Origin: Actinomycetales bacterium Actino_02
GTDB lineage: Bacteria; Actinomycetota; Actinomycetes; Propionibacteriales; Propionibacteriaceae
Length of the DNA: 64,000 bases
Direction of reading: 5' to 3'
Assembly (NCBI GenBank): GCA_001603275.1
Contig: LUYM01000023.1
Span: 162,838 to 226,837, forward strand
Below the pieces are notes generated by a model, which worked only from the letters and a program-made list of their open reading frames with translations, was not told the DNA's origin and did not search any database. Positions 40,455 to 49,243 of this stretch are shown piece after piece; the first letter of the stretch is position 1; each line of letters starts with the position of its first letter. A program made the translations under genes and the position numbers.

Positions 40455-42259
40455 TTCGCTCCTTCGCCTGGGTCGTCGATGAGCTGCCTGGCCAAGCCGT
40501 GCAGGGCCTGGACCTCTAGGGGCAGGAGGTCCGCCTTGCCGCTGGCAATGATGTCGCTGACACCTTCGACGAATCGCTTGAGGGCCGGGCTCCCGGCAGC
40601 CGCAGCTCGCATCAGCGGTTCAAACAACACCACCGGAGCGTCGCTCCAACTCGTCCCCGTGGCAGTGGGCGTCGTCTCACCGAAGCCTGCCTCGAGGAAG
40701 GCATTCAGAGGGTCATCGGGCTCGGCAAGGAGAAGCGCCAGGAAACGCACCAGAGCCTGCGGGTTGGACAGCATCTCGTCGTACACCGCGGACTTACGAT
40801 CCGGCGCACCTTCGAGAGTCGCGATGACGAGAGTCTCGAGTTCGGTCTTGCCCACCCGTGAGGTCAGGATCATGAACGGAGTGACTCTCGCCAGTGGCAG
40901 GTGCTTCCACTCCAGAAGGCGGCCAAGGCTCAACTGCGACCCCGGCTTCGACAAGGGGGCGATGTCGGTCCGCACTCCGTCCGGCGGACTGGGGACGTCC
41001 CACGCGCCCGAGATGGAGAAGTCGTCGTCCGCGTCCTCCGTGACAGCGAGGCGCAGTTCGAGCCCGGCGAGGTCGGCGTGCCATCGCTCCAGCAGGTGCT
41101 CGGCAGAATCTTCGGCGTCGGTGGTCACGTCGGCCTTGGCGTAGGGAACCACAAGGTTGCGAAGACCGGCGTGGCGGTCATCGCCCCAGATCGAGTCGAT
41201 TCCGATCTCGCCCTTCTTGCCTTCGAGCGTGGCAACCAGCTCGACGTTCGAGGTGCGTGCAGCCGTGGTGTAGTTCGCCGACCCTAGCTGGACGCTGGCT
41301 GAGAAGTCCCGCTCGCTGACGACGAACTTGGCGTGGAGGCCGGAGAGGCTCGATCCGGCGAACGAGTCGAGTTCGGCTCCCTGACCCGGGACGGCATCGG
41401 GCTCGTCGGTGGGTAGCTCGCCGGCCATGAAATCGCTGAGCACGTAGGCATCGATGCCGCTCGGGATGTCGAGCTGGTCGAAGGTCTCAGTTCTGGAGAC
41501 CACGCGCACCGGGTCCTTCCAGTAGGCCCAGGTGCTGGCGAAGTCGAGAGACTTCTGGTCGAGGAAGGGGCTGATGATCAGGGCTCGCGCCACCGGGTCG
41601 TCGGCAGGCGGCTTGCGGCCGAACCCCCACACGTCCAGCTTCAGACTGCGGTATCCCTCGGGCACCGCGAAGCGGGCTGAGCCGAGTGTTCCTGCGAGGT
41701 CTTCGACGGCGTCCTCGTGCGGGTCGCGTCCACCTGTTGCCAGGGCGGGCAGTCTGCGTAGCAGGTCGACGATCGGCTTCGGGTTGACGGTTCCGTCCGG
41801 CGTTTCGTCGATCCGGACGACGCTGTCCCAGGTGCGGTCGAACGTGAGGTTGCGGCTGAGGATCAGGCAGCGGTGCAGCCGATGCCCGTCCGCGTTCTGA
41901 TACCGCAGGGCCCACAGCTTCGGGTGGAACAGGCCGCCTCGCTTGGGCGCCTTCACGGTGACGACTTGATCCTCGAGGAAGGTGAGGATCGGCCGGTATC
42001 TCGCCGGGACGGCGATCATGCCGCCTTGTACGTACGTCACGATTCGGCCTGAGTACCGCCGAACGCTTTCGAGAAGCTGAACGGGATCCACCCTCCTCAG
42101 GTCTCCACCGTGGTCGGCCGCTGCCAGCCCGAGCGGGGCGGTGAGCAGCGACACCAGATCAAGGCTGAACGTCGTGGCCACGCCGGTGTCGAAGCTGAAG
42201 CCATCCGGCGGCGCCAGCAGGTCGCCCAGCAGTGAACGGTCGTCAGGATTCAGCGCCAT
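40451..42259 (-). CDS. phospholipase D-like nuclease-fold protein
   Basis: 602 residues from the ATG at 42259, which AGGAGGGG precedes. Two half-sites of the PLD/HKD superfamily are visible. The first is GLFHPKLWALRYQ (His112, Lys114) with LILSRNLTFDRTW; the second is GLHAKFVVSERD (His309, Lys311) with VQLGSANYTTAARTSNVEL. In prokaryotes this fold includes restriction nucleases such as BfiI and the nuclease subunits of DISARM and Mokosh. It overlaps the DUF6361 gene by 17 bases and the helicase gene by 4. The likely role is the nuclease of the set; this is inference. Confidence 0.8.
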   Translation of the reverse strand: MALNPDDRSLLGDLLAPPDGFSFDTGVATTFSLDLVSLLTAPLGLAAADHGGDLRRVDPVQLLESVRRYSGRIVTYVQGGMIAVPARYRPILTFLEDQVVTVKAPKRGGLFHPKLWALRYQNADGHRLHRCLILSRNLTFDRTWDSVVRIDETPDGTVNPKPIVDLLRRLPALATGGRDPHEDAVEDLAGTLGSARFAVPEGYRSLKLDVWGFGRKPPADDPVARALIISPFLDQKSLDFASTWAYWKDPVRVVSRTETFDQLDIPSGIDAYVLSDFMAGELPTDEPDAVPGQGAELDSFAGSSLSGLHAKFVVSERDFSASVQLGSANYTTAARTSNVELVATLEGKKGEIGIDSIWGDDRHAGLRNLVVPYAKADVTTDAEDSAEHLLERWHADLAGLELRLAVTEDADDDFSISGAWDVPSPPDGVRTDIAPLSKPGSQLSLGRLLEWKHLPLARVTPFMILTSRVGKTELETLVIATLEGAPDRKSAVYDEMLSNPQALVRFLALLLAEPDDPLNAFLEAGFGETTPTATGTSWSDAPVVLFEPLMRAAAAGSPALKRFVEGVSDIIASGKADLLPLEVQALHGLARQLIDDPGEGAK

Positions 42260-43454
42260 CAGACCCCAGCCCCTCCTGGATGTCGCGGATGATCTGCCGG
42301 GCGTTGCTCCAGTTGTACTCGAGCATGCCCATCCCGAAGGCGAAGTCGCCACGCCAGTCCTGGCGCGCCTTGGGGTTCACCAGCTTCGCTCTGGCGCCCT
42401 TCAGGGACACCTCACGACGCTCGATGAGCGCGCGCAGATTCGGATCGGAGGCGACGTTTGAGGTTCGTGGGGCCGAGGCGCACCACGCGTCCGCGAACGC
42501 CTGAGTGGCGCTGCTGATCCGGGGCGTGATGCTTCGGGCCACGGCCCAGAAGTGCGGGCCGTCCCACTCCGCGTCGCCGGCTGCGACCTGCTGCCAGGTT
42601 TCGAGCTCGGCACGGCGATCCTCCGCGAGCTGGTCGCTGTGCTCGAGTTCGGCCAGCATCAGGTTGTAGAGGATCGCTGCCCCGTGGGTGAGCATCGAGA
42701 ACCGTCGCGCCAGCTCGGTCGCCTGTCGGAGCGAATCAGGGATGTCGTCGATCCATGGCTGTTCCCACAGGTAGCCGTCCACGGGAGTCTTGTGGTGGCG
42801 CAGGATCCACGCGTAGAGGGATCCGTCGCAGGACTCCATGATGCGGTCGCGGAGGTAGCTGGCCTCCGTCTGGGTGAGCTCGAAATTGGTGGTGGTAAGC
42901 CAGTCCTTGGTCGTGCCGAGCCGAAGGAGTTCTGGATCCAACCCGGTGGGTGGTGCGCCGAAACCGAGTTCGTCAGTCTGGTCCCGGGCTCGGATCGCCT
43001 TGTGGGAGGCGACTCCCTGGCGCAGCACCGTATCAATCGAACCCTCGCGGCGGACGATTCCGTACTGCTGGAGCGGCGCCCAGTAGATCGAGGACGGCAT
43101 TCGCTTGAGCTTTGCCCTGGCGATACGTCCGAGGATGCCGTTCCCGGGCCGGTCTCCAAGCTCCCGGATGAGCGCGTAGATCAAGCGCACTTCGCTATCG
43201 CGGAGCGCTCGGCGAGCTGCGTCCAGAGTCTCTGCCTGGCCGGCGGCAGCGAGCTGGCGGGGAATGAATACGAAGTAGCGGGCTCGGGTTTGCAGAACCG
43301 AGACTCCTGGGAAGAACAGACGCGCAAACGCGTCGCGAACAGCGCCGATGCCCAGCTCGTCGATCGCGGACTTCTCCCGGAACACGTCGACCAGGGCCAG
43401 CGCACGGGTGCGCGCCTCAAGGTCGAAGTCGAGCCAACTCACCGTCGATGTCAC
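42243..43454 (-). CDS. DUF6361 family protein
   Basis: About 403 residues. The N-terminus TSTVSWLDFDLEARTRALAL, a DELGIGAVRDAF block and FPGVSVLQTRARYFVFIPR match what I know of DUF6361, a family without known function that is often found beside helicase and PLD genes. The protein is soluble, rich in Arg and Trp. The GTG at 43454 is chosen because GGAG lies 5 bases before it; GTGs at 43460 and 43490 are alternatives. It is the first gene of the operon, so it may be the sensor or specificity part, but nothing in the sequence proves this. Confidence 0.75.
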   Translation of the reverse strand: MTSTVSWLDFDLEARTRALALVDVFREKSAIDELGIGAVRDAFARLFFPGVSVLQTRARYFVFIPRQLAAAGQAETLDAARRALRDSEVRLIYALIRELGDRPGNGILGRIARAKLKRMPSSIYWAPLQQYGIVRREGSIDTVLRQGVASHKAIRARDQTDELGFGAPPTGLDPELLRLGTTKDWLTTTNFELTQTEASYLRDRIMESCDGSLYAWILRHHKTPVDGYLWEQPWIDDIPDSLRQATELARRFSMLTHGAAILYNLMLAELEHSDQLAEDRRAELETWQQVAAGDAEWDGPHFWAVARSITPRISSATQAFADAWCASAPRTSNVASDPNLRALIERREVSLKGARAKLVNPKARQDWRGDFAFGMGMLEYNWSNARQIIRDIQEGLGSDGAES

Positions 43455-43612
43455 TGGCACTCCATTTGGGTCAGACAACGAGTTTCGCACCTGAGGCCCT
43501 GTTCGTGCGTGAGGCCTGGCCCTTGATGCACCATCGCGCGAGCCGTGTTCCCGACTCCACTACGCGGTGACATGGTTGGAGGGTCTCGCCCAGACCCCAG
43601 ACGGGAGCTCGC

Positions 43613-45271
43613 ATGGCCATCTTCGTTCCCGACCAGCCGTCGTTCGTCACGCCGTCCGAAAGGGACGTGTGGCAGCGGCTCGTGCGCCAACTCGGTGACG
43701 ACTGCGTCCTGCTGTCCAACTACCGGCTCTCCGACGAGCACAAGGATCACGAAGCCGATCTGGTTGCGCTGATGCCCGACTCGGGGATCGTGGTGGTCGA
43801 GGTGAAGGGCAGCCACGTCTGGGTGGAGCCGGACGGACGGTGGATGATCAGCCGACAGGGCACTGACGAGCGCATTCACCCTGTCGACCAGGCGCGGGAC
43901 GCCACCTACGTGCTGCGCCACCTGGTCGAATCCGATCCTCGCTGGAACCGGACGCGGGTGCGCTGGAGCCACCACGTCGTCCTGGCTCGCACGCCGCTGG
44001 CCGACGACTTCGCCACCCCCGACTGTCCGCGCTGGCAGATCTCCGGCAGCGGCGACCTGGGCGAGTTGGGTCGGCGGATCTGGGACACCACCTCGCTGCA
44101 CCGCAGCGACGCCCGTCCGCCCACCAAGGACGACATCGACCTGATTCGCGAGATCCTCAGCGGGCGCAGCCTGCCGGCCAAGGATCTGACGGCGATCGCC
44201 GAGGACCGGGCGAGCCTGGCCGACCGGCTCACCATGGAGCAGGCCCAGCTGCTGCGGGTCACGCGGCTGCTGAATCGGGTCGAGATCCGCGGCGGTGCCG
44301 GCAGCGGGAAGACGGTACTGGCCATCCGCCAGGCGTCCGACCTGGCCAGCGGCCGCCTCACCGGGGAGCGGCAACGGGTTGCCGTGGTCTGCTACAGCTA
44401 CGGGCTGGCTCATCACCTGCAACGGGAGCTACTCACCGGGTCGACGGCGAAGCGTCCGGCGTTCGTCGGAACGTTCGAGGATCTCGCCCGGGCGTGGGGC
44501 ATCGAGATCACCGGCTCTCGCGACGACTCCGACTTCTGGGAGGTCGAACTGCCTAGACTGATGGCTGCTCGCGCGGCCGAACTGCCGCCCCAAGCTCGGT
44601 TCGATTCGGTGATCGTCGACGAGGCGCAAGACTTCGCCGACGACTGGTGGACGCCGCTGGTCGGCGCCCTGCGCGACGAGGCGACCGGCGGCATCTTCGC
44701 CTACAGCGACGAGCGGCAGCGGGTGTTCGCGCGCTTCGGACGTCCACCGCTGGCGTTGGTGCCGCTGGTGCTGGATCACAACCTGCGCAACACCCGCCAG
44801 ATCGCGCAGAGCTTCGCCCCGCTGGCGCCCGCCTCGATGCTGTTGCGTGGGGGAGACGGCCCCGAGGTCGAGTTCGTCCCCGTGGCGACGGCGGACGCCA
44901 TCGAAGCCGCCGACGACCAGGTCGAACGCCTGCTCGAGGAGGGCTGGGAACCCAAGGACGTCGCGCTGCTCACCATGGGCGCCCGGCACCCCGTCCAGAA
45001 GGAGCGGCAGGAGTCGCTGGGCTTCGCCGGCTACTGGGACGAGTTCTGGTCCAACGACGACGTGTTCTACGGCCACGTCCTCGGCTTCAAGGGCATGGAG
45101 CGGCGCGCGGTCGTGCTTTGTGTGAACGAGCACGGCACCCGCGACCGCAGCCGCGAGCGGCTCTACGTGGGCATGTCGAGGGCCACCGACCGCCTGGTGA
45201 TCGTCGCCGACCCCGAGGTCATTCGGACGATCGGTGGCAGCGAACTGCTAGAACGGTTGGGTCGGCACTGA
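43613..45271 (+). CDS. NERD domain protein with UvrD/REP-type SF1 helicase
   Basis: 552 residues. The N-terminal NERD (nuclease-related) domain spans about 5-120, with DHEADLVALMPDSGIVVVEVKG giving the Asp and Glu-x-Lys of a PD-(D/E)XK-like fold; residues are shown here only as family match. The helicase part has the P-loop GGAGSGKT (Lys233), the Walker B box VIVDEAQDF, DHNLRNTRQI and a C-terminal motif RERLYVGMSRATDRLVIV. Such proteins are thought to act in DNA repair or defence. It is divergent from the DUF6361-PLD-helicase operon. GGGAGC precedes the ATG. Confidence 0.85.
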   Translation: MAIFVPDQPSFVTPSERDVWQRLVRQLGDDCVLLSNYRLSDEHKDHEADLVALMPDSGIVVVEVKGSHVWVEPDGRWMISRQGTDERIHPVDQARDATYVLRHLVESDPRWNRTRVRWSHHVVLARTPLADDFATPDCPRWQISGSGDLGELGRRIWDTTSLHRSDARPPTKDDIDLIREILSGRSLPAKDLTAIAEDRASLADRLTMEQAQLLRVTRLLNRVEIRGGAGSGKTVLAIRQASDLASGRLTGERQRVAVVCYSYGLAHHLQRELLTGSTAKRPAFVGTFEDLARAWGIEITGSRDDSDFWEVELPRLMAARAAELPPQARFDSVIVDEAQDFADDWWTPLVGALRDEATGGIFAYSDERQRVFARFGRPPLALVPLVLDHNLRNTRQIAQSFAPLAPASMLLRGGDGPEVEFVPVATADAIEAADDQVERLLEEGWEPKDVALLTMGARHPVQKERQESLGFAGYWDEFWSNDDVFYGHVLGFKGMERRAVVLCVNEHGTRDRSRERLYVGMSRATDRLVIVADPEVIRTIGGSELLERLGRH

Positions 45272-45312
45272 GCACGGGAGCAGCGCGAGGGGAGTGTTAC
45301 ACGTCCGCATAG

Positions 45313-45326
45313 TGTATTTTCTACAT
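45313..45326 (+). promoter_or_regulatory. operator-like box A (TGTATTTTCTACAT)
   Basis: The inverted repeat TGTA-N5-TACA is identical to box B and differs from box C at one position. It lies 25 bases before the start of the NnrS-like gene. TATTTT inside it can serve as -10, so a protein bound here would block initiation. The downstream ATGGAACAAAGGACG, containing the ribosome binding site, is also shared in part with the other boxes. Confidence 0.6.
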
Positions 45327-45351
45327 ATCACGATGGAACAAAGGACGTCCG

Positions 45352-46446
45352 ATGACTACTCGCGTGACCGCGCCGTCCTCGCGCGGACGCGCTGAGAGCG
45401 CCCGCGGACGCCTGGCCCTGCTGGCCCTCGGTGGCGCGTGCCTGATGGCCGGCCTGAATGCGGCCCTGGTCAGGCTGGACATATGGGCGCCGGTCGCCTC
45501 GACTCGCGCCGGTGACGTGCACGGTCAGCTGATGGTTCTCGGGTTCCTCGGCACTCTGATCTCGCTGGAACGCGCACAGGCGCTGCGCCAGAACTGGGCC
45601 TACCTTGCCCCGGCGTTGCTCGGCCTGGGCGGCCTGGCACTGCTCACGCCGGCACCGACCCTGCTCGGACAGCTGCTCCTGATCGAGGGGTGCGCACTGT
45701 TCGTCGTGGTCTATCTGGCCTTGTGGAAGCGAGCACTGCGGCCGCTCGTGGCCGTGCAGGTGCTGTCGGCGATCCTGGCCCTGGGTGGCGCGGTCGTGGC
45801 CGTGCTAGCCGGAGTGGTTCCTGCGGTGCTGTGGCTGGCCGGCTTCGTGGTGCTCACCATCGCCGCCGAGCGGGCCGAATTGGCGCAGGTGTTCATGGGC
45901 CCACGCGCCGAAGCCACGATCCTGTGGCTGTCCGTGGCGTTGACCGTCGCCCTGGCGTCCGCCCTTGTCTGGCCGTTGGTAGGGGAGCGACTGGTCGGCA
46001 TCGCGCTGGTCGCCTGCGTGGGCTGGCTGCTGACCCGCGACGTGGTGCGCCGGCAACTGCGCTTGTCCGGCCAGCGCCGCTACATCGCAGTCGCCCTGCT
46101 CGCCGGCTACGTGAATCTCGCGGTTGCGGGTGTCGTGTTGGTCGTTCGAGGCCTGGCCGCCGACCAGGGTGCCTACGACGTCGTGGTCCACGGGGTCTTC
46201 CTGGGCTTCGCGGTGTCGATGGTGATGGCGCACGCTCCGGTGATCCTGCCTGCGGTCTTGAGCCGACCGCTGCCGTATCGTCCGGTGCTCTACCTGCCGC
46301 TGGCCCTGCTGCATGCCGGCTTGGTGGCCCGCTTCTGCGGTGCGCTGGCCGGGTTCACCACGCTGTGGCAGGTCGGCGGAGCCATCACCGTGACCGCCAT
46401 GCTCGTCTTCGTCGTGACTGCCGCAACGCTGGCGGTGCGGCGATGA
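45352..46446 (+). CDS. NnrS-like polytopic membrane protein
   Basis: 364 residues, about 11-12 hydrophobic helices. Conserved-looking His positions are in GDVHGQLMVLGFLGTL near the first helices and in VVHGVFLGFAVSMVMAHAP near the end. This pattern and the neighbouring NirK point to the NnrS/heme-copper-oxidase-like group linked to nitric oxide stress. I would not assign a precise function. It begins just after box A and an AAAGGACG ribosome binding site. Its stop overlaps the nirK-fusion start (ATGA), so the two are translated together. Confidence 0.65.
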   Translation: MTTRVTAPSSRGRAESARGRLALLALGGACLMAGLNAALVRLDIWAPVASTRAGDVHGQLMVLGFLGTLISLERAQALRQNWAYLAPALLGLGGLALLTPAPTLLGQLLLIEGCALFVVVYLALWKRALRPLVAVQVLSAILALGGAVVAVLAGVVPAVLWLAGFVVLTIAAERAELAQVFMGPRAEATILWLSVALTVALASALVWPLVGERLVGIALVACVGWLLTRDVVRRQLRLSGQRRYIAVALLAGYVNLAVAGVVLVVRGLAADQGAYDVVVHGVFLGFAVSMVMAHAPVILPAVLSRPLPYRPVLYLPLALLHAGLVARFCGALAGFTTLWQVGGAITVTAMLVFVVTAATLAVRR

Positions 46447-49055
46447 GCCGGTTCCTGGCCCGCGGGTTCTCGGCCTGGCGCGACCTGCCGCTGCTGGTGT
46501 GGCTGCTCGCCGCGGCCGTCGTCGCGGTCGCGCACCGCTGGGTGCCGGACGGCTCGTGGCTGATGTTGCACCTGGTGATGCTGGGCGCGGCCACCCACGC
46601 GATCCTCGTCTGGAGCCACCACTTCGCGCTCACCCTGCTCAAGCTGCCGGCCACCGACGCCGGCCGCCGCGACCAGGCGATCCGCCTGGCTCTCCTGGCC
46701 GTCGGGACGCTCGGGATCCTCACCGGCGTCACCGCCTCCTGGTGGGTGCTCACCCTCGCCGGGGCTGTGATCGTCGCCACGGCGGCGGGCTGGCATGGCG
46801 TCACGCTGTTCGCGATGATGCGCCGGGCACTGCCGGCTCGCTTCCGGGTGAGTGTCCGCTACTACGTCGCCGCGGCCTGCTGCCTGCTGGTGGGGATCAC
46901 CTTCGGGGTCATGCTGGCCTGGGGCTGGCCCGAGCCGTGGCACGGACGCCTGCTGGTGGCCCACGCCCTGACGAACCTGCTCGGCTGGGTCGGGCTGAGC
47001 GTCACCGGGACCCTGCTCACCCTGTGGCCGACGATGCTGCGCACCCGAATGGACGACCGCGCCGACCGCTGGACGCGCAGCGCGCTGCCGTTGTTCCTCG
47101 TCACGCTCGCTGCGGCCGTCGCTGGCCCGCTCGTCGACAGCGTCTGGCTCGGCGCAGCGGGGATCGCCGGCTACCTGGTCGCCCTCGTCGTGTGGGGGCG
47201 AGGACTGTGCCAGCCCGTGCGGACGAAGCCGCCGCGCGAGTTCGCGCCCGGCTCGGTGGCCGCGGCATTGCTCTGGCTCGGCGGCGGGCTGACCTGGGCC
47301 GGCTGGGTGCTGGTCACCGCGCCCAGCTGGGACGCCATCGACGACCGCTTCCTCGGCCCCGCGGCCGCCCTCGTGGCGGGCTTCGGCTTCCAGGTGCTGG
47401 CCGGAGCCCTGTCCTACCTGCTGCCGTCGGTCGGTGGTGGCGGACCACACGCGGTGCGCGTCGCGCAGGCCTGGGTCAACAAGGCCGGCGGGCTTCGGCT
47501 GGTGGCCGCCAACGGCGGCTTGTTGCTGTGGCTACTGCCGTCGCCGAGTTGGGTGAAGGTCACCGGCTCGCTGCTGGCGCTGATCGCCGGTGCGGCCTTC
47601 CTGCCACTCATGATCGGCTCTTTGGTCGCTGGGCATCGGGCTCGGACCGGCCGTGGGCCTGTCGCGGAGTCGCCGGGCGTCCCGGCGCCGAGTGTGTTCT
47701 CGTCCGGCCAGGTGATCGCCGGGCTCACCGCCGTGGTGACGGCCGTGGTCGTGGGTGTCGGCGTCGACCCAGCGGCCGCCGGTCTCCTGGCGTCCTCGCC
47801 CGCGTCATCCGCCGTGGCCGCGACCGGACGCGTCGTCCACATCGAGGTCACCGCAGTGGGCATGGCGTTCGAACCGTCGTCAGTGCACGTGCGCCGCGGC
47901 GACCGGCTCGTGGTCACTCTCACCAACGCGGACGCCACCACGCACGATCTGGTCATCGGCCAGGCGCGCACCGGACGGCTGGCCCCGGGCGCCCGCGCCG
48001 AACTCGACGCGGGCGTCATCGGCAGCTCGATCGAGGGCTTCTGCTCGGTGGTCGGACACCGGCAGATGGGCATGGTGTTTCAGGTCATCGTCGACGACGC
48101 GGCGTCCGAGCCGTCCGCTGCCACTTCGGCGCCGACAACCCATGGCCAGCACCCGACCCCGGCCGCCGAGCCCGCAGAACTGTCGTCGGTGCCTGATTCT
48201 GTGTTGCCGCCCCTTCCCGACGAGAAGGTGCATCGCCTGACCCTCACCATCGAGGAGGTCAGCCGCGAGGTGGCGCCCGGGGTGTGGCAGAAGCGATGGA
48301 CGTTCAACGGCACCGTCCCCGGCCCGATCCTGCACGGACGCATCGGCGACACCTTCGAGGTGACTCTCGTGAACCGCGGCAGCATGGGCCATTCCATCGA
48401 CTTCCACGCCGGCGAACTCGCTCCTGACGAACCGATGCGCACGATCGAGCCCGGCCAGAGCCTGTTCTATCGGTTCACCGCCAACCGGGCGGGCATCTGG
48501 ATGTACCACTGCGCCACCATGCCCATGACCGCCCACATCGCCGCCGGAATGGCCGGGGCCGTCATCATCGAGCCGGACGACCTGCCGCCGGCAGACCGCA
48601 GCTACGTGCTGGTGCAGTCCGAGGTCTACCTGAGCTCGAAGGCCACCACCGCTAGCGATGCCACCGAGGTCGACGCCACAAAGGTCAGTGCCGAGACTCC
48701 CGACTACGTGACCTTCAACGGCACGGCCAACGCCTACGACGAGCGACCGCTGAGCGCCGAGCCGGGGGAGCGCGTGCGGTTCTGGGTGCTGGATGCCGGC
48801 CCGAACCGTCCGACGAGCTTCCACATCGTCGGCACCCAGTTCGACACCGTCTACAAGGAAGGCGCGTACCTCCTTCGCGGCGGACGGGACGCCTTTGGCG
48901 GTACCCGCGGCGGCGCACAGGCGCTCGATCTGGCACCGGGGCAGGGTGGCTTCGTCGAGGCGGTGTTCCCCGAAGCCGGCCACTACCCGGTCGTCAGCCA
49001 TGTCATGGTCGACGCCGAACGTGGCACGCACGGCGTGGTGGCGGTTCAGGACTGA
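46443..49055 (+). CDS. nirK: membrane-anchored copper nitrite reductase with N-terminal cupredoxin domain
   Basis: 870 residues in three parts. Residues 1-440 hold about ten membrane helices. Residues 455-555 form a single cupredoxin domain with a type 1 copper site (CSVVGHRQMGM, Cys534, His539). Residues 590-870 are a NirK two-domain module. It has DFHAGE (His655), the MYHCATMPMTAHIAAGM block (His689, Cys690), SFHIVGTQFD (His794) and YPVVSHVMVDAERG (His853), which together supply type 1 and type 2 copper ligands. It should reduce nitrite to nitric oxide outside the membrane, with the extra cupredoxin as electron donor (inference). Similar fusions occur in propionibacteria. Confidence 0.88.
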   Translation: MSRFLARGFSAWRDLPLLVWLLAAAVVAVAHRWVPDGSWLMLHLVMLGAATHAILVWSHHFALTLLKLPATDAGRRDQAIRLALLAVGTLGILTGVTASWWVLTLAGAVIVATAAGWHGVTLFAMMRRALPARFRVSVRYYVAAACCLLVGITFGVMLAWGWPEPWHGRLLVAHALTNLLGWVGLSVTGTLLTLWPTMLRTRMDDRADRWTRSALPLFLVTLAAAVAGPLVDSVWLGAAGIAGYLVALVVWGRGLCQPVRTKPPREFAPGSVAAALLWLGGGLTWAGWVLVTAPSWDAIDDRFLGPAAALVAGFGFQVLAGALSYLLPSVGGGGPHAVRVAQAWVNKAGGLRLVAANGGLLLWLLPSPSWVKVTGSLLALIAGAAFLPLMIGSLVAGHRARTGRGPVAESPGVPAPSVFSSGQVIAGLTAVVTAVVVGVGVDPAAAGLLASSPASSAVAATGRVVHIEVTAVGMAFEPSSVHVRRGDRLVVTLTNADATTHDLVIGQARTGRLAPGARAELDAGVIGSSIEGFCSVVGHRQMGMVFQVIVDDAASEPSAATSAPTTHGQHPTPAAEPAELSSVPDSVLPPLPDEKVHRLTLTIEEVSREVAPGVWQKRWTFNGTVPGPILHGRIGDTFEVTLVNRGSMGHSIDFHAGELAPDEPMRTIEPGQSLFYRFTANRAGIWMYHCATMPMTAHIAAGMAGAVIIEPDDLPPADRSYVLVQSEVYLSSKATTASDATEVDATKVSAETPDYVTFNGTANAYDERPLSAEPGERVRFWVLDAGPNRPTSFHIVGTQFDTVYKEGAYLLRGGRDAFGGTRGGAQALDLAPGQGGFVEAVFPEAGHYPVVSHVMVDAERGTHGVVAVQD

Positions 49056-49103
49056 TCCGCAGTCCGCATCAGCGGGGCCAGTGGCCGGGCGGCGTCGGAA
49101 TGG

Positions 49104-49117
49104 TGTATTTTCTACAT
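49104..49117 (+). promoter_or_regulatory. operator-like box B (TGTATTTTCTACAT)
   Basis: Identical to box A over 14 bases, and followed by the related CTATGGACAAAAG sequence and AGGACG. It lies upstream of the DUF2249 gene, but much further from its likely start than in the other units. Confidence 0.6.
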
Positions 49118-49243
49118 GTCGCTATGGACAAAAGATTGAGGACGTACTTCGCGTCTAGAGTCCAGCAGGCGGCGTCGTCCACGATCACCGCGGACGGCCA
49201 TCCAACCCGTCCCACGCGGGACGCGATGAGTCAGGAGACTCCC

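Noticed and set aside
39369..41144. 590-residue plus-strand frame opposite the helicase and PLD genes
   Set aside because: The minus-strand genes have all expected motifs and overlapping starts; the plus-strand translation has none.
37347..43454. Assignment of the trio to DISARM or Mokosh
   Set aside because: No DUF1998 protein or DNA methylase (DISARM), and the helicase is SF2 and not the RNA-helicase type of Mokosh; DUF6361 is not a part of either as far as I know.
45270..45352. A second copy of the tRNA-Pro 3' end as attachment site at the far end of the accessory block
   Set aside because: I looked for the GGTTCAAATCCTG-type sequence here and did not see it.
49124..49243. ATG 49124 as start of the DUF2249 protein
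   Set aside because: The ATG belongs to a sequence conserved after boxes A-C where it is not used as start, and the added residues show no conservation to known family members.
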